From: an uncultured Pelagibacteraceae bacterium
Lineage (GTDB): Bacteria; Pseudomonadota; Alphaproteobacteria; Pelagibacterales; Pelagibacteraceae
NCBI GenBank assembly: GCA_902543405.1
Contig: CACBYC010000013.1
Span: 1-38,315, forward strand
Direction of reading: 5' to 3'
Length of the DNA: 38,315 nucleotides
The notes beneath the pieces were generated by a model that saw only the letters and a list, made by a program, of their open reading frames with translations, searched no databases and was not told where the DNA came from. Each line of letters opens with the position of its first letter. Within the stretch, counting starts at the first letter, position 1. A program made the position numbers and the translations under genes. Shown here in pieces: positions 1 to 8,518 of the stretch.

Positions 1-5
1 GTCAT
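1..5 (-). CDS. Probable start of the next gene of the transporter operon (window edge)
   Basis: On the minus strand an ATG at 5-3 shares its A with the TAA stop (7-5) of the MalG-type permease, the TAATG coupling also seen inside this operon. An AAAGGA Shine-Dalgarno-like run lies at 13-8. Only the start codon and two further bases are in the window, so the product is unknown; it would be the next gene of the ABC transporter operon. Confidence 0.35.
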
Positions 6-886
6 TATCCTTTAATGGCACCAGCGGTTAATCCACTTATAACTTGTCTTTGAAAAAACATTACTAATAGAAATAATGGAGCTGTAGCAGACACAACTGC
101 AGATACAGCCCACATTAAATTTCCTTCATGCTGATTGGTTCCAAGGTAACTTTGAATTTTGGGAACCATAGTATGGTTCTCTTGGTTTAATAATAAAGCT
201 GTTACAGTAAAGTCATTATAAGCTAACATGAGACTAAACAATCCAGCTGTGATTACCCCAGGCCACATCACAGGCATGATAATATGTCTAAAGGCTTGAA
301 AGTATGAGCAACCATCAATCAAGGCACTTTCATCTAATTCTTTAGGCACAGTTTTAAAAAATGAATAAAGGAGCCATAAAGTAAAAGGTTGATTGATTGC
401 AACAAGAACTACAATAGTGGTTGGTAAAATTCCCCAAATTTGTAATTGAAAAAAAGGAAATAGATAACCTGACACCAATGTTATATGCGGCATTGCTCTA
501 AAAATTAAAGCAATGATTAAAATCCAAAATGCATAATTTTTTGTAGATCTGGATAGTGCGTATGCTCCTAATGTGCCAAGAAATAATGAAATTGAAACAA
601 CACTTATTGTAACTATCACTGTGTTTCTTGAAGCTTTCCAAAATTCACCCTCAAACCAAGCGCCACTGTAAGCTTCCTTTGTAAATCTAGCGCCAGTTTC
701 AATTAAAGTATTAAAAGCTGTTATTGCATACCACCAATCAGCTCTTGAGAAAAAGTCAGCTCTGACTTTAAAGGATCCCCAAAACGTCCAAATAAATGGA
801 AAACATGCAAGTAACAACCATATAACGATAAATATTGTGTTGAAGGTTTTTAAACTGTTTGATTTTTTATCTAATCCAAAATCCAT
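5..886 (-). CDS. ABC transporter permease, MalG/UgpE type
   Basis: Inner-membrane permease subunit of a carbohydrate-type (CUT1) ABC importer. The 293-residue length is normal for the MalG family. Six hydrophobic segments are visible, and the EAA loop that docks the ATPase is seen as ELDESALIDGCSYFQAFRH around residues 185-203. A periplasmic stretch between the first two segments (about residues 36-85) is longer than in minimal permeases. It lies 2 bases after the partner permease, so the two are translated together. Family assignment is firm. The substrate cannot be read from the sequence, and the neighbouring cupin, SnoaL-like and MetE-like genes argue against a plain sugar. Confidence 0.9.
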   Translation of the reverse strand: MDFGLDKKSNSLKTFNTIFIVIWLLLACFPFIWTFWGSFKVRADFFSRADWWYAITAFNTLIETGARFTKEAYSGAWFEGEFWKASRNTVIVTISVVSISLFLGTLGAYALSRSTKNYAFWILIIALIFRAMPHITLVSGYLFPFFQLQIWGILPTTIVVLVAINQPFTLWLLYSFFKTVPKELDESALIDGCSYFQAFRHIIMPVMWPGVITAGLFSLMLAYNDFTVTALLLNQENHTMVPKIQSYLGTNQHEGNLMWAVSAVVSATAPLFLLVMFFQRQVISGLTAGAIKG

Positions 887-888
887 AA

Positions 889-1917
889 TTATCTATTTGT
901 TCTAAACTCTTTCCAAGTTCTCAGTAAAACTGGCGTTAAAATTATTGATATTCCTACAATAGTCATAATCGATGTTGCTGCTGCTGATCCAAATAAAATT
1001 ACTTCCTCATTAACTAAGTTATCATAAATCAACCATGATAAAGATTGGGCACTACCTTCAGCACTAAAACCTATGATGGGTTCAAATACTCTAAAATTAT
1101 CCATTAATGAAATTAAAGCAACAAAGGTAACTACAGGGTATATATGTGGTAAAACTATATGTTTAACTCTTTGAAATCTTGAAGCACCATCTATAATTGA
1201 AGCTTCCAATGGTTCTTGTGGAACAGTTTGAAGTGCTGCATAAAAAACAACAAAAGCAAAAGGGGAGTGATGCCAAACTCCATAAATAATAATTGTAATC
1301 CAAGTTAAAGCTTTTGATGATTTAACAGATAAGTAAGGATCATCCATTAATATTTGAAGATTTGCACCTATAATTCCTTCTGCATCAATCATCCAGAATA
1401 ACACTAGAGAACCTACCAAAGGAGTTACAATCATTGGTAAAATTGTACCAAAAATAAGAGGACCTCTAATTTTTCTAGAAATTGCGTTTAGACTTAGCGC
1501 AATAATAAATCCTAAAAGCAGAACGCACGGTGTAACAATTACACAATAGGTTAAGGTAAATACTAAAGCTTTGTAAAATGGAAGATTTCCTACCTTGCCA
1601 ATAAATTCACCTACTGATTTACTCTCACTCCAAAATTCTGACACTTGATCAGATGCCAAGTGATTTCTATCAATGTATGTACCAAAACCATTAAATTTTC
1701 CTAATGGTTTCTCTTCTTTAATTTTTGAAGTAGCTTCTTGATCTACAACTACTGATGTTTTGCATCCAAATGGATCACATTTTTTAACTTCAATAAGTAT
1801 TTGATCATGTTGAGCGTAAAAAGATTGAATGCCTGTTGAAATAATTGGCAGCCCAATGAATAAAATCATTGCTAATCCTGCTGGGAGAAAAAACCAGAAA
1901 AAACTTCTATTGGGCAT
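889..1917 (-). CDS. ABC transporter permease, MalF/UgpA type
   Basis: Second membrane subunit of the same CUT1 importer, 342 residues. A first membrane helix (about 9-30) is followed by a periplasmic stretch of about 80 residues that contains a CDPFGC pair of cysteines, then the five-helix permease core. The EAA loop is seen as EPLEASIIDGASRFQRVKH near residues 235-253. The large domain between helices 1 and 2 is in the same place as the extra domain of MalF but has no recognisable similarity to it. The gene follows the binding-protein gene after a 51-base gap containing a strong hairpin. Substrate unknown. Confidence 0.9.
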   Translation of the reverse strand: MPNRSFFWFFLPAGLAMILFIGLPIISTGIQSFYAQHDQILIEVKKCDPFGCKTSVVVDQEATSKIKEEKPLGKFNGFGTYIDRNHLASDQVSEFWSESKSVGEFIGKVGNLPFYKALVFTLTYCVIVTPCVLLLGFIIALSLNAISRKIRGPLIFGTILPMIVTPLVGSLVLFWMIDAEGIIGANLQILMDDPYLSVKSSKALTWITIIIYGVWHHSPFAFVVFYAALQTVPQEPLEASIIDGASRFQRVKHIVLPHIYPVVTFVALISLMDNFRVFEPIIGFSAEGSAQSLSWLIYDNLVNEEVILFGSAAATSIMTIVGISIILTPVLLRTWKEFRTNR

Positions 1918-1926
1918 GATAAATAT

Positions 1927-1956
1927 TTAAGTGGGGATAATTATACCCCCACTTAA
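1927..1956 (-). terminator. Intercistronic hairpin after the binding-protein gene
   Basis: A perfect 10-base inverted repeat, TTAAGTGGGG (1927-1936) and CCCCACTTAA (1947-1956), with a 10-base loop, lies between the binding protein and the first permease. There is no clean T-run after it on the minus strand, so it is more likely an mRNA-stabilising or partial terminator element than a full stop. It would give more binding-protein message than permease message. Confidence 0.6.
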
Positions 1957-1968
1957 TTAATTTATATT

Positions 1969-3189
1969 TTATAGAAAACCTTGTTCTTTTGCTTTAGTGA
2001 TATAAGCAGCTTCAACATCTTTTAACGCTTGTTCAGCTGACTCATTTCCTTGCAAAAACTCAACAATTTCACTACCCAAAGCACCATGCATTAATCCCAT
2101 TTGTGGTAACATTGGATAAGGTTTTGCTCCCATTTTAACTGCTTCAATTACTCCGACAGATTTTGGACCAGGCACAAAGCCTTCTACTAACCAAACAGCT
2201 TGATCAGCAGCTTTCGCAACCATCTCTTTTGATGATGCTGCATGAGCCATTGCTCTAAAAGAAGCTTCTGCATCTGCGTCAGATCTATTTTTAGCAAGTG
2301 TAAATCCATCCCACCAAAGTGTTGCTGCAGGAATGTTACCTCCACCAACTGTTGCAGGAGCAACTAACTTAGTAGCAGCAGTTATTTTAGCATCTCCTTC
2401 ATCATCAAGTAATGTTCCAGATCTAGATGCCCATAAAGTCATAATAGCTACGTTTCCTGATTCCCATTCAACTTTAATAGCTTCACTATCATGTGTTAAA
2501 TAATCAGGGTTACTTAAATCAGCTAGTTTTTTTAACATATTTAAAGTTGCAACACCTTTAGCATTATTGATGTTTGGTTGTGCACCACCATCTTTAAAGA
2601 ATTCACCACCATGACCAATGTACATGTTTACAAATTCTTCAGCTAAATTCCATCCAGCTTTATATGCCGCTGCATATGGGTATTTCATTTTTCCAGCTGC
2701 TCTTATTTTTTCAGCAGCTGCTACAACTTCCTCGTAAGTTTTTGGAATAGCAATACCATTTTCTTCTAATACATCTGTTCTTACATAAAGATGTTGTGTA
2801 TTAGCCATAAATGCTACAGCCATTACTTTTCCATCAATTGTAATAAGCTGTGACTCTTGAATTCCTTTTCCATATTTTTTAACTAGATCATTCATTGGTC
2901 TAATTAAATCCGCATTCATTAATGGAACTATAGAACTGTTAGCAGCAACTCTAACTGAAAATTCAGAAGGATTTGCTGTTAAAGCTGGTACTGCAATTTT
3001 GTTGTGTTCAGCTGAGTGAGTGACTTTAAAGTCAGCACTTCCTTTACATTCTTTTGCAGTTTCAACTAAAGTTCTTAGAGCAGGAAAATCATTTGCTAAA
3101 ATATTTATTGATCCACTTTTAATGTTACAGTCAGCGTTAGCTACTGTCCCAAAAAGTAAAAACAATAAAGTAACTAGTATTTTTTTCAT
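1969..3189 (-). CDS. ABC transporter substrate-binding protein, family 1
   Basis: Periplasmic binding protein that captures the substrate for the two permeases downstream. A typical signal peptide covers residues 1-19 (MKKILVTLLFLLFGTVANA, cleavage before DCN). The length of 406 and the overall pattern are those of the SBP_bac_1 (maltose/glycerol-3-phosphate) cluster. Two cysteines soon after cleavage (C21 and C48) could form a disulfide. The gene follows the MetE-like gene after 80 bases that carry a candidate promoter, so it probably has its own start as well as read-through. The ligand is unknown. Confidence 0.9.
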   Translation of the reverse strand: MKKILVTLLFLLFGTVANADCNIKSGSINILANDFPALRTLVETAKECKGSADFKVTHSAEHNKIAVPALTANPSEFSVRVAANSSIVPLMNADLIRPMNDLVKKYGKGIQESQLITIDGKVMAVAFMANTQHLYVRTDVLEENGIAIPKTYEEVVAAAEKIRAAGKMKYPYAAAYKAGWNLAEEFVNMYIGHGGEFFKDGGAQPNINNAKGVATLNMLKKLADLSNPDYLTHDSEAIKVEWESGNVAIMTLWASRSGTLLDDEGDAKITAATKLVAPATVGGGNIPAATLWWDGFTLAKNRSDADAEASFRAMAHAASSKEMVAKAADQAVWLVEGFVPGPKSVGVIEAVKMGAKPYPMLPQMGLMHGALGSEIVEFLQGNESAEQALKDVEAAYITKAKEQGFL

Positions 3190-3205
3190 TTTATTCTCTC
3201 TTTTG

Positions 3206-3232
3206 TTAATATTAATAAGTTTTACTTGTCAA
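3206..3232 (-). promoter_or_regulatory. Candidate sigma70 promoter for the binding protein
   Basis: On the minus strand a perfect TTGACA (3232-3227) is followed after 15 bases by TATTAA (3211-3206), about 17 bases before the ATG of the binding-protein gene. The spacer is shorter than the usual 17 bases, and the region is AT-rich, so the -10 assignment is uncertain. Confidence 0.4.
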
Positions 3233-3269
3233 AAATATACATATACGCTTATGTTTATAAAAGTAAAAA

Positions 3270-4397
3270 TTAGATTAGTTTTGACGCAAGTTCAGCACCT
3301 GCGACAAGTGCTTCAAGTTTTTTGTAAACAATATCTTCATCTACATTTCCATAGCCTGCAAAGGTACTAAATCCACAATCTGTTCCTGCCATTAATTGAT
3401 TTGGCTCAAGTACTCTAGAAAAAGCTAAAATTCTATGTTTTATAACATCTGGGTGTTCTATAAAATTAGAAGTAGACTCAACAACTCCAGGAATAATCAT
3501 CTTATCTTTTGGTACTTTTATATTTTCAAATACTTCCCATTCATGAGCATGTCTAGGGTTAGCAGACTCAATTAAATATTTACTAACATTAGCCTTAAAA
3601 GCTAATCCAATTATTTTATCTAGTCCAATATCATGAGTATGAGGTCCTTCATAATTTCCCCAGCATATATGCATTCTTACTTTAGATGGATCTATATTAG
3701 ATAATGAATTATTTAAAACTTCCACATGTTTGTTAGCTCTTTCCAAAAAATCTTTTTCTGAAATTTCTTTGTAAATCATATGCCTTGATAATGCGAGATC
3801 TGGACAATCAATTTGAATAGATAATCCATTCCCGGTTATTTTCTCATATTCAAACTTCATTATATCTGACAGTTTCTCAAGATACTCATCATCATTTTTA
3901 TAAAACTTGTTGGGTAAAAAATTACATATAACTCCTGGAGATGGAGAATTCATAAATCCATCAGTATGTGAATTTTCTTCTAAGGCATTTTTAAAATTTA
4001 GAATATCTTTGTTAATTGAATCTTCATCTTTTATTTTAAGTTCACTTGTACAACATGGTCTTTTATATGTTGGAGTTCCGCCTGATAGAATAAGTTTTTT
4101 TTTAAAAGATGGAAAATCATCTAAATCTTTTGGAGCTTTTCTCTCACTTTCACCAGAAAAACCATCAACTCTATCTTTTATATAAGTTGCGTAACTTATT
4201 TTTGACATCTCTCCATCACTCACAGAGTCTATTCCTGTATTGATTTGCTTTTTTACAACCTCAGATACATTTTTTTTAACCACTTCATCAAAGCTGATAA
4301 TATCTATTTTTTCATGATTATCTTTAGAAGCAAGAAGAATGGAGAGTTCATTTGATCTTGGTAAGCTACCAACATGTGTAGTTTTTATTTTAACCAT
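3270..4397 (-). CDS. MetE C-terminal-like zinc methyltransferase family protein
   Basis: A 375-residue protein of the cobalamin-independent methionine synthase C-terminal fold (UROD/MetE-like; the family also includes epoxyalkane:CoM transferase). It starts with the family signature THVGSLPR (residues 7-14). Likely zinc ligands are H243 and C245 in RMHICWGN, E278 in YLIESANPRH and C341 in GTDCGF, matching the His-x-Cys, Glu, Cys set of MetE. The separate N-terminal half of full MetE is absent. The start overlaps the stop of the SnoaL-like gene by 8 bases, so they are co-translated. It could transfer a methyl or other alkyl group from the imported compound to a thiol; that is inference from context. 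A plain methionine synthase role is possible but less likely. Confidence 0.8.
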   Translation of the reverse strand: MVKIKTTHVGSLPRSNELSILLASKDNHEKIDIISFDEVVKKNVSEVVKKQINTGIDSVSDGEMSKISYATYIKDRVDGFSGESERKAPKDLDDFPSFKKKLILSGGTPTYKRPCCTSELKIKDEDSINKDILNFKNALEENSHTDGFMNSPSPGVICNFLPNKFYKNDDEYLEKLSDIMKFEYEKITGNGLSIQIDCPDLALSRHMIYKEISEKDFLERANKHVEVLNNSLSNIDPSKVRMHICWGNYEGPHTHDIGLDKIIGLAFKANVSKYLIESANPRHAHEWEVFENIKVPKDKMIIPGVVESTSNFIEHPDVIKHRILAFSRVLEPNQLMAGTDCGFSTFAGYGNVDEDIVYKKLEALVAGAELASKLI

Positions 4398-5358
4398 GGT
4401 TCAATAGTATTTGTTTCCATACAGCAACTTCATCAAATAAAACCCATTCTCTAATAATCGAGTTATTATTAAATTCAGCATGGTTAATACCCATTATAAA
4501 TATTTTTTTATTTGATGCTTTTCCATATTCATCACTTTCATTAGCATGTTCTCCTTCTAAAAACCATCGGACTGACACTCTTGGATTTTGCTTAGGCTCT
4601 TCTAAAAATCCCACATGCTCAATACTAAATTTTATATTTGTGAATATTTTCTTAATGGAATTCCATTTTTCAATAATATCTTCTCTTCCGTGACCAAGTT
4701 TATTTCCTGGCCAAAACAAACTTGCTGCTCTATCATAATCTTTATATTCGTAACTTTTATTAAAAATATTATTTAACACCTGCGTATATTTTTCAGCGAT
4801 TGATCCATCTTTATAACTCTCTGCTTTATAATCTGAATTTTTATCAGAATTGGCATTATACAATTTACTTGAATTTGATACACCTCCTTCTTTTTCAATC
4901 ATTTTTCTAGCAAACTCCTCTGGGGAATAACCAATCTGTCTGACCATTGCCCCTTGATCTCTAACGATCCATTCATCATAAACTTGATTATTCTTACAAG
5001 CACAATCAGCAATAACCCTATAATAAATATCTTTATTAGTGGGTTCACCATAAAAGCCTTTTCCAAGATGAGTTCCTTTGCTTAAAATTCTATGTGATGA
5101 GTGATATCCTATTTCATCATTTCCATTCCAAATAATGTCCTCACCTAATAACTGCCTGTTTGGAAATTCTTTTAAAGTTGAATAGGTGGCATCTATAACG
5201 GCTTTGTTTCCATATGTAACACCAAATGGTGATCTAACAGGTATGTCATTGGTATAAAAGTCACCAATTGACTCAACATCTTTATTTTCCCAAATTTGTT
5301 CTGTGATTTTTAAAATAAAGTCTGGAAAATCTTTATATTTTTTATCAAAACCTCTCAT
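4390..5358 (-). CDS. Tandem SnoaL-like (NTF2-fold) protein, copy A
   Basis: A 322-residue protein with two SnoaL-like domains, roughly residues 10-145 and 185-322, joined by a polar linker. The first contains FPNRQLLGEDIIWNGND, typical of SnoaL-like polyketide cyclase relatives; the second has LFWPGNKLGHGREDI. These NTF2-fold proteins bind or isomerise small organic molecules. I chose the ATG at 5358, which overlaps the stop of the upstream cupin gene as TAATG, over a TTG six codons earlier. A second tandem-SnoaL protein of different sequence lies at 6355-7440, suggesting two steps on related substrates. No exact reaction can be assigned. Confidence 0.75.
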   Translation of the reverse strand: MRGFDKKYKDFPDFILKITEQIWENKDVESIGDFYTNDIPVRSPFGVTYGNKAVIDATYSTLKEFPNRQLLGEDIIWNGNDEIGYHSSHRILSKGTHLGKGFYGEPTNKDIYYRVIADCACKNNQVYDEWIVRDQGAMVRQIGYSPEEFARKMIEKEGGVSNSSKLYNANSDKNSDYKAESYKDGSIAEKYTQVLNNIFNKSYEYKDYDRAASLFWPGNKLGHGREDIIEKWNSIKKIFTNIKFSIEHVGFLEEPKQNPRVSVRWFLEGEHANESDEYGKASNKKIFIMGINHAEFNNNSIIREWVLFDEVAVWKQILLNHG

Positions 5359-6302
5359 TAGATGCTTGATACACAATTAAGATATGAAACTTCACTTTCA
5401 TCAATCTCAATATTAACATTCACACCTAATGGAACTGAAATAGTATCTTTAAAATTTATTTCTTTCGAAAACTTTTCTATTTCAATTTTCCAACTTCCTT
5501 TTTGTGAAAAAAGTATAGTAGGTTTATTAAAAATTAAATTTTCAACTCTCCCTTTTTTTGATTTGAAACAACTCAAACTAAAACCTGTATCTTGTTTTAT
5601 TATTGGATTAATAGACTTATCTTGAAATATGTTTCCTAGTATGTGTGAAATTTTAATATTATCTCCAATATCTATCTCATTTTGAATTCTATTACTGAGA
5701 GTAGATATATTATTTTGTAATTGACCTAACTTATAATTATTAAATTTTTTTATTTCATCATTAGATATAGGTTCTAATAATCTCCTGCCATTTGGTATTG
5801 CTTTAATATTTAGATCTATTAATGAATTATCATCTAAAAGTGCCATGCCTGTCTTTTTTGCTCTCTCTAATACCTCGGGTATCCAAGTGACAATTCCTGG
5901 GTCATCACCTCCTAGTACAACAAAAATTAAGCCTTCTTCATCACCAGCATTTTCAAATGCCCTAAACATATTTGTTGGCATTGAAATAATATCACCAGAA
6001 TTTAAGATTGTTTCATCTTTACCTTCAGATCCCCAATAAAACCTCCATTTACCTGAATAAATTATAAACACTTCTGCAGTTAAATGGCTATGAAGACCTG
6101 ATCCATTAAAGGGCTTTGCTGATACTGCTCCTAAATTAAAACCATGAGGTTCAGATATTTTTATAGATTGGTCTGCATCTTCTGCAACACCTGGGCCTAG
6201 AATTGAATAATTCTTTCTTTCTTTATGTCCATCTAGCTTGCCTTCAACAAATGGTAAAGTACTAGGAATTAAATCTTTAAATTTTGCTAATCTAATATTC
6301 AT
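5358..6302 (-). CDS. Cupin-fold protein, probable bicupin
   Basis: First gene of the minus-strand operon, 314 residues. The N-terminal cupin has motif 1 as GSGLHSHLTAEVFIIYSGKW (H71, H73 and E77 as metal ligands) and motif 2 as GDIISMPTNMFRAFEN (103-118), where the usual third histidine is replaced by R114. The C-terminal half (about 200-314) is beta-rich and looks like a degenerate second cupin without the metal motif. It could be a dioxygenase, isomerase or sensor for the imported compound. It has translational coupling to the SnoaL-like gene downstream and a 52-base divergent promoter region shared with the plus-strand operon. Confidence 0.75.
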   Translation of the reverse strand: MNIRLAKFKDLIPSTLPFVEGKLDGHKERKNYSILGPGVAEDADQSIKISEPHGFNLGAVSAKPFNGSGLHSHLTAEVFIIYSGKWRFYWGSEGKDETILNSGDIISMPTNMFRAFENAGDEEGLIFVVLGGDDPGIVTWIPEVLERAKKTGMALLDDNSLIDLNIKAIPNGRRLLEPISNDEIKKFNNYKLGQLQNNISTLSNRIQNEIDIGDNIKISHILGNIFQDKSINPIIKQDTGFSLSCFKSKKGRVENLIFNKPTILFSQKGSWKIEIEKFSKEINFKDTISVPLGVNVNIEIDESEVSYLNCVSSI

Positions 6303-6354
6303 ATTTTTTTAATTATAATATTGTGATACACGAATATTTCCAACAAATAAATAT

Positions 6355-7440
6355 ATGCAAATAGAACAATTTGATACAGGTCTAAAAACAAAAACAAATG
6401 TAGAGAACATTGTTCTTTCACCAGAAAAAAATTTCCAAAATAAAAATTTAATCCGAGGTCATCTTAATAAAATTATTACATCAGGAGTAAGTGAAATAGA
6501 TAAGAATTTAGAAGAAGCATTTATAACTGATGTAAAGATAAATAGTTTTTATCCTATCAACGAATTTGAAGGACTTAAAAATCTTAAAGAAAAAATCTTT
6601 ATACCTTTATTTGAGGCTTTTCCTGATCTTGAGAGAAGAGAGAATATTGTAGTAGGAGGTGCTTTTAGAGACAAAGTTTTAGTTGGTTCGTACTCAGTAC
6701 TCTCAGGATATTTTATAAAGTCGTGGTTAGGAATAAAGCCAAATTACAAAATGATTAATCTTAGATGTTGTGAAATTCATGAGCTTAAAGAAGAGAAAAT
6801 AATAGAAAGCCATATCTTAATTGATGTTATGGATTTTTTAAGACAGTGTGGTATTTCATCAATAAATCCATCTAGAGGCTCAGAGGGAGCATGGCTTCCA
6901 CCAATGAACACTGATGGAGTAAATTTTTTTGAAAAAGACATAGAGGTTTCAAATGCAAGTTTGAGACAATCATTAACTATGAACAGAAGTTTAAATTTCA
7001 AACCAGAAAAAGAAAACCTTTCAGATAAAGAATTAAAAAAAAGATTATTAAACCACCCTCAAAAAGAATACTGGCATAAAAAAATGATTTGGTATGGACC
7101 ATGTGGAATAGGTACCTCAAGATCACTCGAGGGATTTATTGATATGCATCAGTTACCTTTTAGAAAATCTTTTACTGAAAGAGACTATTATAAACTAGGG
7201 CATTATTGTGAGATAGGAGATGGTAAGTTTTCCTTGTGTGCAGGTTGGCATAGTATAGAAGCATATTACGGTTCAAATGATTGGCTAGGATATAAGGCAA
7301 ATAAGCAAAAATTAACAATGCGTGTTATGGATTTTTACCATCATGATGAGGGAAAAATCCGTGAAAATTGGGTACCAATTGATATACTTCATATACTAAA
7401 ACAAATTGGGGTAGATGTTTTAGAAAAAGTTAAGGGTTAA
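6355..7440 (+). CDS. Tandem SnoaL-like (NTF2-fold) protein, copy B
   Basis: A 361-residue protein with two SnoaL-like domains, about residues 25-170 and 225-355. The first contains FPDLERRENIVVGG followed by the strand ending EEKIIESHILIDVMDFLRQCG; the second ends RENWVPIDILHILKQIG. Both endings match the pattern by which SnoaL-like ester cyclases close (strand, acidic residue, then DhxxxxxQxG). It heads the plus-strand operon and is followed after one base by the transporter ATPase, tying it to transport. It shares domain layout but little direct identity with copy A. The reaction is unknown. Confidence 0.75.
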   Translation: MQIEQFDTGLKTKTNVENIVLSPEKNFQNKNLIRGHLNKIITSGVSEIDKNLEEAFITDVKINSFYPINEFEGLKNLKEKIFIPLFEAFPDLERRENIVVGGAFRDKVLVGSYSVLSGYFIKSWLGIKPNYKMINLRCCEIHELKEEKIIESHILIDVMDFLRQCGISSINPSRGSEGAWLPPMNTDGVNFFEKDIEVSNASLRQSLTMNRSLNFKPEKENLSDKELKKRLLNHPQKEYWHKKMIWYGPCGIGTSRSLEGFIDMHQLPFRKSFTERDYYKLGHYCEIGDGKFSLCAGWHSIEAYYGSNDWLGYKANKQKLTMRVMDFYHHDEGKIRENWVPIDILHILKQIGVDVLEKVKG

Positions 7441-7441
7441 A

Positions 7442-8491
7442 ATGGCAAATATAAAATTTTCTGGAGTACATAAATCATTTGGCTCTAATAAGATTATTAC
7501 AGACTTTAATTTATCAGGTAAAGATGATGAATTTCTAGTATTAGTTGGTCCATCTGGTTGTGGTAAATCAACATTATTGAGAATGATCGCAGGTTTAGAA
7601 AAGATTGATGAAGGTGAAATATTTATAAACGATCAAAAAATTAATGATCTACATCCTTCTAAACGACAAACTGCAATGGTATTTCAATCATATGCACTTT
7701 ACCCACATATGAATGTTTATGAAAATATGTCTTTTGGGTTAAAAATTGAAAAAAAATCTAAGGAAGAAATTCAAACAAAAGTAATGCAAGCAGCTAAGAT
7801 TTTAAAAATTGAGGAGTTATTGGAAAGAAGACCCAAACAATTATCTGGAGGACAAAGACAAAGAGTTGCAATCGGACGTGCTATCACCAGAAATCCAAAA
7901 ATTTTTTTATTTGATGAACCTTTATCAAATTTAGATGCTGCTCTAAGATCAGAAATGAGAGTAGAAATTTCTAAATTACATAATCAAATTAAAACAAATA
8001 TGATTTATGTTACACATGATCAAGTGGAGGCAATGACTCTTGCCGACAGGATTGTAATATTAAACCTTGGTAATATTGAACAAGTTGGTACTCCAGATGA
8101 AATTTATAATAATCCAGCAAATATTTTTGTAGCTCAATTTATTGGAACTCCAAAAATGAATATTTTACCTTTAAACAATGAAAATATTATCTCAGAAAAT
8201 AAAATTAAGTTTTTGGGTAATCAAATTATTTTTGAAAAAACTAAATTTGACAAAAAAAAATATTTTTTGGGAATAAGACCAGAGCATTTTAATTTATCTA
8301 ATGAATCACAATTTAAATTTAAACCTAAAATTGATCTTGTTGAAAATTTAGGAAATGAAAAGATTGTATATATGAGTAACGATAACTTAGAGCTTAGTGC
8401 AAAAATTTCTAGTCAGGAAGATTTTCAAAATCAGATAAATTTTGATTCCAAAGATATTTTTATTTTTGACGAAAACGGAAGAAGAATTTAA
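7442..8491 (+). CDS. ABC transporter ATP-binding protein, MalK/UgpC type
   Basis: ATPase that powers the CUT1 importer encoded on the opposite strand at 5-3189. Walker A GPSGCGKST is at residues 36-44, the Q-loop at FQSYALYPHM, the signature LSGGQ at 134-138, Walker B IFLFDEP at 154-160, and the switch histidine in YVTHDQVEAMTLADR. A C-terminal MalK-like regulatory (TOBE) domain occupies about 235-349, containing LGIRPEHF. It is the only nucleotide-binding subunit near the permeases. Its placement with the second SnoaL-like gene makes the two divergent operons one functional unit. Confidence 0.92.
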   Translation: MANIKFSGVHKSFGSNKIITDFNLSGKDDEFLVLVGPSGCGKSTLLRMIAGLEKIDEGEIFINDQKINDLHPSKRQTAMVFQSYALYPHMNVYENMSFGLKIEKKSKEEIQTKVMQAAKILKIEELLERRPKQLSGGQRQRVAIGRAITRNPKIFLFDEPLSNLDAALRSEMRVEISKLHNQIKTNMIYVTHDQVEAMTLADRIVILNLGNIEQVGTPDEIYNNPANIFVAQFIGTPKMNILPLNNENIISENKIKFLGNQIIFEKTKFDKKKYFLGIRPEHFNLSNESQFKFKPKIDLVENLGNEKIVYMSNDNLELSAKISSQEDFQNQINFDSKDIFIFDENGRRI

Positions 8492-8518
8492 ATTTTCTTT
8501 AAGTAATAATAATTTAAT

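Noticed and set aside
5359-5376. TTG start for SnoaL-like copy A
   Set aside because: The ATG at 5358 overlaps the cupin stop as TAATG, the coupling pattern used elsewhere in this operon, so the TTG is unnecessary.
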